A stretch of DNA of 64,000 nt, from positions 333,501 to 397,500 of the forward strand of contig CAUYUJ010020682.1 of assembly GCA_963575745.1 (NCBI GenBank), read 5' to 3'. The DNA is from Prorocentrum cordatum. Taxonomy: Eukaryota > Sar > Dinophyceae > Prorocentrales > Prorocentraceae. Under the pieces are notes generated by a model that worked only from the letters and a program-made list of their open reading frames with translations, ran no database searches and had not been told where the DNA came from. Shown here one piece after another: positions 25,401 to 36,900 of the stretch. Positions within the stretch are counted from its first letter, which is position 1; every line of letters starts with the position of its first letter. Position numbers and translations under genes: made by a program.

Positions 25401-28400
25401 AGAGTTGTCGTCTCATCGCGTGTGCCTGCTGTGCTCTCCTTCCCTGCCCGCGGGCGGCAGCCAGGGCGGCGGCGGCGCTCACTTCCGGGAGAAGATTGTG
25501 GAGGCCTCCGCGCCCACAGGCAGAGAATGACAAGCCGGCCCGAGGTAGAAGGTCGAGGTCGGTTCGGGGAGGGTACCCCAATTTTCTTCGGGCTCGTTGG
25601 ATGTTTTGTGCGCATCCTGGGGGAGGGCATGCTCGAGTGATTTGATGGTTTGGGGTATTCTGGCCGGCGGAGGGTCTCATGTTCCTGGAGGATGCTCCTC
25701 TGTCCCAGGTCCGACTATAAGCAGTCGGGGACTTCGGACAGCGTGTCGCGCCGCCGGTGCTGGCCCACCACGCTTCTGGCGCGACCCTCTGGGCGCCTTC
25801 TCAGCTCCCGAGCGCCAAACCTGCCCGGCCTTGCCCAGCCTCCCCCGAGGGCAGAAGCCCGGTGACCATGACCAAGATGTCACGGGATCTTGTCGATGTC
25901 GAGCTTCGTTACCCATCGGCCGTTGAACGCAGGTATTTTTGGGTTCTCAGAGTCAAATTTGCTTTAAGCGCCTTCCTACTCCAACGATCGAGTAGCTTCA
26001 CCTTTTCCGTCCTCTTCAGGGGGCGCGCGGAAGCCTGATCTAGCTTCAACGCTTTTCTACTTCATGTTCCTACCTACTTCCTCCGACCGATGGGTATGGT
26101 CCGTGTCGGCAGTCGCCCATCCGCGAGGATGATCCACGCATTGATGCTGACTAAGATCGACGGTGACCAAGGTCGGCACGACGTGTCTGCGTTCAGTCCT
26201 GGTCATGGTCTCCGTTTTCTTCCCCTCCGGTAAGGGGGGATTTTGGAAGAGGGTTGCGAAGAAATCTGCTGCTCACGGGGGGAGATGGTGTCGGTACTGC
26301 TGCTCGTCTTGTGTAGCCCTCGTCGCCACGGCTGGACTCTCCTCGAGATCTTGGTCAGCATGGACCCCTGGAGGGGTCCGGGGAGTAATTGGCGGCATCA
26401 GTACTTGTTGTCCCCCCAGCTGCATGCAGCACTGCCGACCCGCGATGCGGAGCGATACGTTCTCCGCTTGCAGGGCACAGCGTGTCGCAGGGGCCGCCGC
26501 CGCGACACGCCAGAATTGTGGAGGTCGGTTAATGGAGGGGAAGCATGTTGCCAATTATTTTCCAGATGTCTAGAACATGTGTTAAAACTGTTTTAAAACA
26601 TGTAACAAACATGTTTCGAACATGTTCGGTACATGTTCCTACATGTTCAACGCATTGTTGATCCGAAGAGCGGACTGTTGGGGTGTCCATTGTCGTGGCA
26701 TCCCCAACACCAAAGGCAAGAGTTCCTAGCCGTGGTGCGCGGCTGCGGCGGGGAGCGGGGGCAGCGCTGGCCCACGCGGGGCGCGAGGGCGGCAGCAGCG
26801 GGCCGCAGTGCAGCACGTGCAGGGTGAGCCTCAGCAGGACGAGGAAGATGGAGAAACTTGGGCATCGCTCGGACGTGCGCATGCTTCCTTCGGCGAGGAC
26901 CATCGAGGAGCCTCCTTGATCATGTGGCGAGAAGAAGCCACGCAGGAAGCCGACACATTGCACGGGAAGTGGACGTCCGAGCGATGGCGAGAGAGACGGG
27001 GGGCGTTTTTTCTGCCTGCCGCCGTCCGCTGTGCTCGCGTCACAGAGGCTCTGCCTCGGAGCGGCGGTCGTGGCCGACGGGTCACATAGCCCCGTTGGGT
27101 CACGGGGCCAACACGGGGCCACGCCGGCCCCGTGATCCCTCCGAGGGCTCCCCCCCGAGGGCCCCCGAGAGGGGTCACACAACATGCCCGCCACCACGGG
27201 CGTGTGACTGCCGCAAGTGGGCACTGCTACAAAGTGGACGCGGCCACCTCCACGGCCTCACCACAGAAACCTCCAGGGCGACTGCACTCTGCACTTGTGG
27301 GAAATACGGAACACTGCATACAGCCCCACATTGCAGGTTCCACACCTAGCCTGTGACAACTGGCAGCTGCCACACGAGAAGGCTCGACCCCCGTGGCGGC
27401 GGACTCGCACTGGCGCAGGCAACATATAGGGCCTCGGGCACAAGCTGGCAAACGCTCTACGCAGGAGGGAGAATCAAGGCTAGACAGGGTCGACGCATGA
27501 TGAAGAGGAGGAGGACCAGGACCAGGAGCAGGAGCAGGAACGGGAGCAGGAGCAGGAGCAGGTGGCTGGCAGCACCATCCGTGGTACCAGTGCCGACTGG
27601 TCGGAGATCACGAGGAGGAGGAGGAAGGAGGAAGGAGGAGGAGGAGGAGAAAGAGTAGGATGAGACGGAGAAGGACCCGGCTGCGCTGGACTGCTCTCCT
27701 GCTCGTGGAGGCAAGTCGCGATTCTGTTTGCGGGGGTGGATGAGATGATGTTGATACCGATGCCGATGCCCTTCACCCGTCGCCAAGGCTGGATTCAGCT
27801 CGAGATCCTGGTCGGAACGCGCCCTTGGAGAGGTCCACGGAGTGGCGGTGTCTTGATCTATTTGTTTCGCCAAAGGAGGCGACGGAAAAGGAGGAGGAAG
27901 AGGAGGATGAGGAGGACCAGCAGCGGCAGAGACGATGTTAGCGGGAGCTGCAGCAGCGCCAGGATGACCCGAGGAATAAGAGTTGTGAACATGTGGGCGG
28001 GGGAGAGGAGAAGCAGGGAGCTGGGAGGGAAGCAGGAGAACGGGGACAGCAAGAGCAAGGGAGTCAATCAGAAGCCTTGCGCTAGACGGCGCGCGAGCAA
28101 GAGCAAGGGAGCGGACACATCAGGTAGGGAGTGAGTACCCCCGTGAAGGCGAATCAAGAGGAGATTGCCACGGACCCGGGATGGCAGTGCGAGGGGTGGC
28201 AGTGGCGCACCGCTTCCCAGCGGGAGGGCGGAGGCGAGGCGCTTTGTTGCCAGAGACGGTGGGAGCGAGGTAAGACCAGTGGCGTAGGTGCGTGCCTCCG
28301 AAGCGAACTTCGTGGCCATCGCGGGTGAGGCAAGGGCAGGAGGCGTAGGGGGAGGAGCTTCATAATCATGGTGAGAAGGAGCCTAGGATAATGAGGAGGA

Positions 28401-30938
28401 GGAGGCACATATACGGCGCAGCCCCAATACTTTCGTGAGGATCGTGGGAGGCGAAGGGGCAGGAGGCGCACAAGGAGTAGGAGGAGGAGGAGGAGTAGGA
28501 GGAGGAGGAGGAGGGCCGAGTAGGCCTCCGCCAGAACATTCGTGGTCATCGTGGACGAGAGCAAGTTGTTTTCAGGACCGGGAGCCGAGGGGCGGGCAGA
28601 CCACGAGTCACGCGCGCGACGTGGTTGCCGGTCGGACTTCTGTCTTCTCCTCCCCTTTTCCTTATATCTTGCCTCGGTAAGACTGCCTTCGAGCTCGCGT
28701 GAGCCGCTGCGGACGCCTTCTGGGGACCGCGGATGGGCATAACACAAGAACCCTCACCGTCCTCTCATCTTCCCCGCCCCCTGCCTTCCCCTGCTCTCCC
28801 ACGCTCTCCCTGTCCCATGTCCTCCCCTTCCCTGTCCTCCCCTGTCTCCCTGTCCCTGTCCTCCCTGCTGTCCCACGCTCTCCCTGTCCCTTGTCCTCCC
28901 CTGCCTTCCCCCTGCTCTCCGCCATTCCCCTGTCCTCCCCCCCCGCCCCATGCGCAGTCCTTCCCCTTCCCTTTCTCCCCTTCCAATACGCTCCACTTCC
29001 TCGTTCCTCCAGACCGTTGCAGCCCCCTCCCTTCAGCCACGCACTTTCCTTATTTTCCGACATGACATCTGAGCAATCTTCGTCTGGCTTTGGGGCGATT
29101 GCGAGACAGGCGATATTATCGATGATCTGCCATGCAGACATAGATCGCCTGAACACACGTCGGGAGCGAATTGTCGATTGACAACCACCTGTGCCAGTCC
29201 GAAACGGTGACCACGGGCTTGGCGACAACTAAGCATCTCTGCAGCACCAACTCCATTGCACCACGGGTTGGCCACAATGGTATCTGTTGGTGATAACCAA
29301 ATCATCGTACGCAGGTCGCGCTGCGAATCCTGGGCGCAATGTTTGACCGCATGCGCAGTCCCTGCGGGCAATACTACAGCGCCCTCCCAGTGAGTGCTCG
29401 TCATTGGGATCCGTGCTACTTGTAGCCTTAACGGCGCCTGACGTGTAGGGTTTTGTTTTGTGTACGTCCCGCCACCATGCCAGCCCAGCATTACTCTCGG
29501 AGACACCTGTTCGACGTTAAAGGTACAGTGTGTGTTGGCAGTTGGAGTAACTGTCAAGACGCAGTAACATGTCACACATCCGCCGTATTGGATCATTTTA
29601 GGTCGTCTTTGGGCGGGTTTGGGGAATGAAGAACCGATGATGAAGGGGGGGCACGATGAGGAGGGGGAACACACGTAGGATGAACATCATAGTAGACGGA
29701 TGCGAAATTGAACCTCATGATGGAGATGAGGTTGGTGTAGGGCTAATTTGGGGCCGCCCCTGGGCTGTCGTGAGTTCCTGTGGAGCAATCTTGGGTCCTT
29801 TGGGGCCCTCTTGGGCGGTTTTGGGACATCTTGGAGCTCCCTTCGGCCCTACTAGACCCTGTTGGCCGTATGGGATGTGTCTGGAGGCTGTCTCGGACCG
29901 TCGGGGACCCTGTAAGGCCGTGTTGGGTGCCTCCGGAGGCCCTCTTGGGCAGATTCGTCGTGTTTTGGGCCAGTCTTGGGCCGTTTAGGGGCCCTCTTGA
30001 GCCGTCTCCCGGTTTGGGGGGATTGTTGGACAAGTTGGAGGCCCTTCTGAGCCGTTTGTCGGCCACGTGGGAGGCCTCCAAGGCTGTCTTCAGCTGAAGG
30101 AAGCCCGGAAAGATGAAGACGCCAACACAAGTCAAGGACGTACATGGCTTGGGTGTATACAGGCCCTGTTGGGGGTCCTCGTGTGGCTTGTTCGGAGGTC
30201 TTGGGTGCCTCTGGAACTGTATTGAGGGTGTTTTGAACCGTCTTGGAGCCATTTCGGGCCGTCTTGAATTCGTTTTGACCCACCTTGGCGGCCTGCCTCG
30301 GCCGTCTTTCACATTGGACCGTGGCCTCTGGATCGCGGAACCGTTGTTCGTGCCAAGCGATCGTGGTCTCGGGAGCGCGAATCCAATGCTTCAACGAAGG
30401 AGGATGGCCTCGGGAACGCGGACCCAAGCGCGGACCCATCGTTTTCCAGCAATCATGTTTCTCACTATGACGCAGGCCCGCGAGTGGCGAGAGGGGTGGG
30501 GCCCCACAAGATCGCAGATGCTTTACCAGGCAGGCCCCAGCGTGGCAGGCGCGGTGGCAGGTACCCCTTCGTGGGATGTCGTCGGGGCGCCCCGGGTGAG
30601 AGTGGGCTCAGCCTCCAGTGGGAGTGGGAGCGCCTCGTCCTCGGACGGGGAGGGTGTGTGAGGAGGAGGAGGAGGAGGAGGAGGAGGAGGAGGCGACCCT
30701 GGTTTGGGGGTCCTCCGCCTGCCTGCCCCCGCATCAACCTCCAGGGCGCCCAGACGGGCAGACTGCCCGCTGTCGCTGGGGCCCCCGGGCACGGCGCCGA
30801 GAGGTCGCAGGGGGTAGGTCGATCATCGGCTGTGCGCATCCCCCCCCCTTCTCCTCCTCTCTCTCTCTCTCTCTCTCCCTTCTCTCTCTCTCTATTATTT
30901 CTTCTTTCTTTCTCTCCCTCTCTCTCTCTTTCTCTCTC

Positions 30939-30969
<31 letters not shown>

Positions 30970-33900
30970 CCATCCCTCTTTCTTAGCATCGCTCGGACGT
31001 GTGCATTTTCCTGGCGAGGACCATCGAGGAACATCATGGATCATTTCGAAAAACACCAAAACAACCTACGACACCGACAAATGAACGGGGAAACGACGTC
31101 CGAGCGATGGCAAGTTTTCTCTTTACAATCTGTTCGTCGAGGAAACAACTGTTGGGGGAGGATGGCACCGCATCGCCCGTACATCACCGATGCGGCGTGA
31201 TCCTCCGACCCCATCCGTTCCAGCCCCATTTGGACGACCTTCTCCTCCTCCTTTCGTCTTCCTTGGCGCCCAGTGCCAGGGCTTGGGCCGGGGTTCCCCC
31301 TGCCGGTGGAGATCGTGCCTTTCTGCCACGAGCACACCGCCAGGCAGATCGAGGCCTGCCCCTGCCCGATGGGATCCACTGTCCTAGGAGGAGTGCCCTC
31401 GTGGAGGAGGACTGCGACGACGACAGGATGAGGAGGAGGAGGAGGAGGAGGAGGAGGAGGAGGAGGAGGAGGAGAAGGAGGAGGCCTGCAGGTTTTGGAC
31501 GCTTTCGTTGCCGCCTGTTGAGGCTCTGGATGCCTCCTTCGAACGCCATAGACCTGCAGAGGCCTCCAAGGACCTTTGAAGAGTCCTGTAGGGATGGAGA
31601 TGGATGTCCGCGAGCGCTTCCATAATCCGAAAGCCTTTATAATGGCGTCGACGACCACAGTGCCGGGTAACTGCTTTGAACAACGCCAGTCGTTCAAAGC
31701 AGTGCCCCGGCACTGCTTTGAACGATGCGGAAATGCGATCAGCAGGAGCCTTCGCCTGTTCCTTCTTCTCTCCTCGTCGCTGTATCCTCTTCCTTGTCCT
31801 CCCTCCTCCCCCGTTCCCTCTCTACCTCGTTCTCTCCGTCTCATGCGCACTCTTCCTCCCCCCTCTCCTCCTCCTCTTCCTGCTTCTCCTCCTCGTCCTC
31901 CTCCTCCTCCGCCTCCTCCTCCTCATTTGTCCTATTTCTCCGTCCTCGTCCTCCTAATTATCCCCCTCCCCCTTCTCCCTCTCCTCCTTCCTCCTCCTCG
32001 TCCTCCTCGTCCTCCTCCTCCTCCTCCTCCTCCTCCTCCTCCTCCTCCTCCCCCTCCTCCTTCCTCCTCCTCCTCCTCCCCCTTTTCCTCTCCCTCCTCC
32101 TCCTCCTCCTCCGCCTCCTCCTCCCCCTTCCCCCTCTTCCTCCTCTGCTAGCACTCCTCTATAATTCCTGTCCACTCCTCCCCTTCACAGATCCTCCTCT
32201 TCGTCGTCATCATCCCTTTCGTCCTCCTTCGCACGCCTCTTAATCCTCAATCGGTTCCCAATCTTCTCGGCTTTCTTGTCATCCGCGTCCTTGGCTCTTG
32301 AAGGAACCTCAGGATTTCTCAGGGCTCTTGTTTGGCACGCGAAGACACACCTCCCAGGAACGCATCATCCTCCTCACCTCCACCCTCCTCCTCCTCATCA
32401 TCCTCCTCCATGCATGTTCGGCTCAAGCCCGCGCCGACGGCAGGTTCCACGGCGGTTGGGCGGGCTCGCGCCCGCCTCCGCGGCCTGCAGTCGGGGCAGA
32501 GATGCGTGCAGGGTGGGATGACAAATCGGAAGAGGAAACACGGGCCGCAGTTGCGGATTCTTCACAGAGCAGCGGTGGCGGTTGGGGAACAAGTGAGGAT
32601 TGGGGCGGCCGCAGTGGCGGATACGGTGGCGGAGGTGACCGCAGTGGCGGCTGGGGCGGCGGAGCTTCTCTTGGCGGATGGGGAGGAAAAGCGCAGGAGG
32701 GCGGCGACGGAAGTGACCGCAGTCGCGGATGGGAGGGCGGCGGATGGGAGCGCGGCGGCGGATGGGGCGGCAATGGATGGGAGGGTTCGGGAATGGAGGG
32801 CGCCCGCTGGTGGGACGAGGAGTGTGGCTGCTGGAATGCATGGGAAAGGGGCCGCTCGAGTGCTTGGGATGGTTCTCCTGCCGCGGGGCCCGCGGCCGCA
32901 ACAGCGGCGGGCAAAGGAGGCCGTCCCCTACTTCCCCCAGAACGCGAAGGGCAAGGCGCAGTTGCGCTTTCTCAGACTGTGGGCCAGGAGCCAGGGCCTA
33001 TTCTCAGGTTGGACTTCTTCGAGAACTTTAGGGCGGACTGGTCTGGGAATTATAAGCAGCGCAACGCGGCCTTGCAGTTTTTCCGAGACGAGTTCGAAGA
33101 CCGAGAAAACCCTTTCGGCAGCCGCGCGCCCGTCTTCGGAGGTACCGCATTTGCGGAGGAAATATCGAAGATCCTTAAGTACCGCGCAAAGGGGAAGGCG
33201 CAGGACAACAGGGATTGGGATTGGGACCACACTGTCAAAGTGCCGTGGTCTTGGCTGGAGATGGTCGCGCAGATGGATGGACCTACAATGCTGCGCGTCG
33301 TGTGCGGCCCTGACAATGACCGCAGTCGCGGGTTGGTCCGCTGCGAGTGCAGCCCGCGCCCTAACAGTCTCGACAACATGAGGCACGCGAAAGGGGTGGA
33401 CAGAGGACAGGCGCAAACAATCTCTCTGCCCCAGTGGGATTTCGCCCTCATCCGCGACGACGGCTCGGGCATTCGCGTCCACCCATCCTGGTCTAGCCCG
33501 AAGTTCAACACGTATGAGGTGGGGCCGCACTGGCACCCCGTGCGCGGCCCGACGGCAGGTCTTGGCAAGAGCGATGGCCACCATGCGAATCCTGGGCGGT
33601 TCGATGCGAACAAGGGGTCGCGCCTGCAACCGCGGTGGTCCGCGCAGCCTTGACACCGCAGTTGCGGAATTCAACCGCAGTGGGCGCAGCCGTGGAACCG
33701 CAGTTGCGGGGACCGATCGCGTGACGCCGCGCTCGTTTGACTCACTATGCGCGCTTTCGGCCGCAGTTGCGGCGCTGCCTTCTAGCGACTTCATATAGCT
33801 TGGCAGCAGTTGCTGCGCTCCCACGACAGACCGCTGTAATTAGGCGCTTCGGGCGCGCATCACCTCCGTTGAAGCACTCGTGACGTTAGCGCGGCCGCAG

Positions 33901-36900
33901 TTGCGGAGACAGGCGAACATATGAATCCGCAGTTGTTCGTCGTCCTCGTCGCCCCTTCCCCGTCGTCCTCGTCGCAGCCCCCCCCCTCCGCCTTTCCTCC
34001 TCGTCGCAGTAGGCGTAGCCCGCCTCCGTCATTAGCCATTTCTTCCGTTGGCCGTAATTCGCCCGCCTCCGTTGGCCGAGTCATTTCCCGTCGTCTTCGT
34101 CGCAGTCCCCTCCGACGGCCGCAGTTGCGGACTTTCTCGATTCCTCCTCCTCCGTTTCTGCCCCGTCACCCTCGTCGCAGTCCCCTTCCTCCTTTCATCC
34201 TCGTCTGAGCTCTTCGCGGCATCCTCTTCCTTCTCGTCCTCTCCATCCTCCTCTTCGCCCTCCTCGTCCTCATCCCCGCCGTCTCCCTCGTTGTCCTTCC
34301 TCGCCCAAGCCGGCCGCAGTTCCCCCGTCGGACGGGGGCCGCGCGCGGCCACGCCCATGGACGCCACGCCGAAAGCCGAGCTCGACCAGCGGTTCGCCGA
34401 GCCGAAGCGGCAACTGCGAGAGAAGTTCGGCGTGACAGGGGCTGCCGCGCAGCCCGCAGTCGCGGCGCCTGAGGGAGACCGCAGTTGCGGAAGCCACGAG
34501 CCTGCGCCGCGCGAGGCCCCCCCTTCGTCGGAGGGCTCGTCGCATAGCTCCCCGCGGGGCTATCGGCCGCCGCCGCCGATCAGCACGCAGTCGATCGAGC
34601 CGTCTGGCACTGGGAGCCGTGAAGAGGCGCAGTTGCGCAGGCCGCCAATGGCTCCCAAGGCAAAATGGCGGGCTCGGGCGCCGACGCCGACGAAGGAGCA
34701 GGACCAACCAGCAGTGACGCGACCCGCCACCGAGACCGCAGTTGCGGGGGTGGCCGGCGAGCCAGGTGCCGTGCGCGGCGCCGCTGCGAGCAGCGCGCCC
34801 TCGGCCGCGCTTCTCCCAGCCGAGTCCAAACGGGGCGTCCAACCCGAAGACGAGGCCGCCTCCCAGGAGAAAGCCGCCGAGACAGTCGCCTCGGCCGAGT
34901 CGCGTCCGAGGGAAAGGCCGCCTCCCACGGAAGGCTCGCCGCTGTCAGAACCGCAGTCGCGGGGTCGCGCGGGATCGCTGTCAGAGCCGCAGTTGCGGGA
35001 AGATGCGGGAGCACCGCGGAAGAAGCCGCGGGCCAGGGGCCCTCCAGGGATAAACTATGTTGGGGAACCCACCAAGTGGAACGAAGGATCCCTTCGCACA
35101 GCAGACGGCCATCGGGTGCCGTCCACCATCGCTCTGGTGTTCAACGTGGTGATCATTTCGGCAACAAAGAAAAGTGTCTTCAATTGCATCCTGCACCAAA
35201 CTGCGGCGGTCATCTTCGTTCTATGGGACCCCGAGATGCTCCGCGCGGGGAACGTCGAAGGCGCTTCCTCCTTGAGGCATGCCGTCGAAGACGCTTGCAA
35301 CTTGAAGAACAACAGCGAGGAGCCTTACTGGACGACGGTTGACCTGTTCAAAGACACAGGCCTGGTGCTCGTGCGCCCGCACATCATCGCAGACACCGCA
35401 GCTGCGGGTCATGTTGTTGGGGCCACCCACGCCGTCACGATCCTCCGCTTTCGCCTGAAGGCTTCCGAAATGAATCCTGAAGCGGTGATCCCTTTTGCCG
35501 TCGTGTCCAGACACGCTGTTTGCGAACCTCTCCAACAGAAGATTACGCAATCAGAACAAGCAGCGTGGCAGGCAGGTTTCTTCAAGGACGCTTTAGCTTC
35601 CATCCACAAAAACCATGTCCGGTTCTTGTGCGGCTTCTTTGACATCCCGCCTGAGCAGTTTCAAGCATTTGGCCGCAGTTGCGGAGCCAGCTACAACTGC
35701 CCGATAGGGGTAGTGTTCAGGGGCGGGCCCGCCCTGTTCGGAGGCTTCAGGAAAGGCGCCCGCGTCGTGCATCCCAATTACGTCGTCCCCATTGGCCCGT
35801 GCGACGTGCGCATTGCGGACTACAACGCGGATTCTGCAGGGAGGCCGTCGAAGAACGATCCCCAGTGGCTCCTTGAGTGGCTGCATCGAACAAGCGACTC
35901 CATCATCTCTCGGCGATGGGTGCACACGAAGGACATGCCCAAGTGGGATTCTGACCCTAACCGCAGTAGCGGAGTCAGAAGACAGCTCGGCTCGGCAGCG
36001 CTGCCCCCCATCGGCAAGGTCATTCAGATGGAGCTCAACGAGACGACCTTCGCCACGCACTGGTACGAGGGCCACCACCAAAACCTCGCCTTCGTCGGGC
36101 ACGGACGCGCGAGTCGGGCGAGCAAGCGGAGGCATGAAGAGGCGCGATCTGCCGCAGTTGCGGACAAGCCGTGAGTGCGCCAAGACCGATGAGCCGCAGT
36201 TGCGGCACAGAGCTCAGTAATTACTACTGCGCGCTTGCTGCCTGCAGTTGCGGGGTAGGAGACCCCTCCTTAGCGAATAAGTGCCGGTTGCCGCGTAGGA
36301 TAGCCCGCAGTTGCGGGGTAGGAGAGCACGCGGTTGCGAACTCGCAGTTCGCAATAAGTGCGCGCGCTGGGTCATCGTCATCGTCGTCGTCCGACGTCGT
36401 CGTCGTCGTCGCTGCCGTCGTCAGCATCGGCAGCATCATCATTGGAATCATAATCATCATCATCGTCATCATCATCATCAGCAACAGCAGCATCAACGTC
36501 GTCATCGTCATCATCATCATCATCATAATCATCATCGTCGTCGTCGGTCGTCGTCGTCGTCGTCCTTTCGAGCTTCGAGGTTGCGGCAGTTGATGCTGGG
36601 AAGGGCCCCCCTCCCCTCCTCGTCCTCCACCAGGCCGCATCCCCCCGCCTTCTCCCTCCTAGCTCTCCTCCCCCTTCCCCTCCGATTCCTCCTCCAGCCT
36701 GCCCCCTCCCTCCTCCAGCCTGCCCCCTCCGAAGCTCTGTTCCGAGATTTTGATTTAAAAGTTGGCCTTCCGTAGTCCGCAGGCACTTCGGCTCAGCAGG
36801 TCGTTGGGCCCCTGAGCGACGGACGTCGTGCCATAGTCCGCAATAGCGGGTGCAATGAGCGACGCCGTCGGCACAGGCAATGCCGCAGTGGCGGACGCGA

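Larger units (their letters stand above)
15771..25464 (+). other. rpiA: rpiA intron 4
   Basis: 9,694 bp, GC to AG. In order: pyrimidine-rich DNA (15790-15960), MITE copy B, a foldback, dispersed repeat C, a purine tract, an 83-bp tandem repeat, GAT tracts, the nested aldehyde dehydrogenase gene (20246-21748), a 57-bp duplication (21933-22046), a CAG tract (22452-22474), a degenerate pentamer array (22680-24790) and short tandem and foldback repeats (24800-25190). Confidence 0.8.
25512..28534 (+). other. rpiA: rpiA intron 5
   Basis: 3,023 bp, GC to AG. It holds dispersed repeat D (25545-25745), repeat E twice (26330-26395, 27778-27850), an ACATGT cluster (26573-26652), MITE copy C (26863-26986) and GGA tracts (27490-27655, 28470-28515). 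No nested gene recognised. Confidence 0.8.
28576..31279 (+). other. rpiA: rpiA intron 6
   Basis: 2,704 bp, GA to AG. It holds a pyrimidine-rich CTCCCTGTCC patch (28740-28990), unrecognised DNA (29000-29740), a TTGGGGCC-type array (29740-30300), GGA and TC tracts (30660-30695, 30855-30970), MITE copy D and a single arm of the 16.9-kb foldback (31165-31240). Confidence 0.8.

Noticed and set aside
31041-31850. 269-residue minus-strand frame
   Set aside because: Antisense to rpiA exon 7 and running through a GGA tract; no conserved text.
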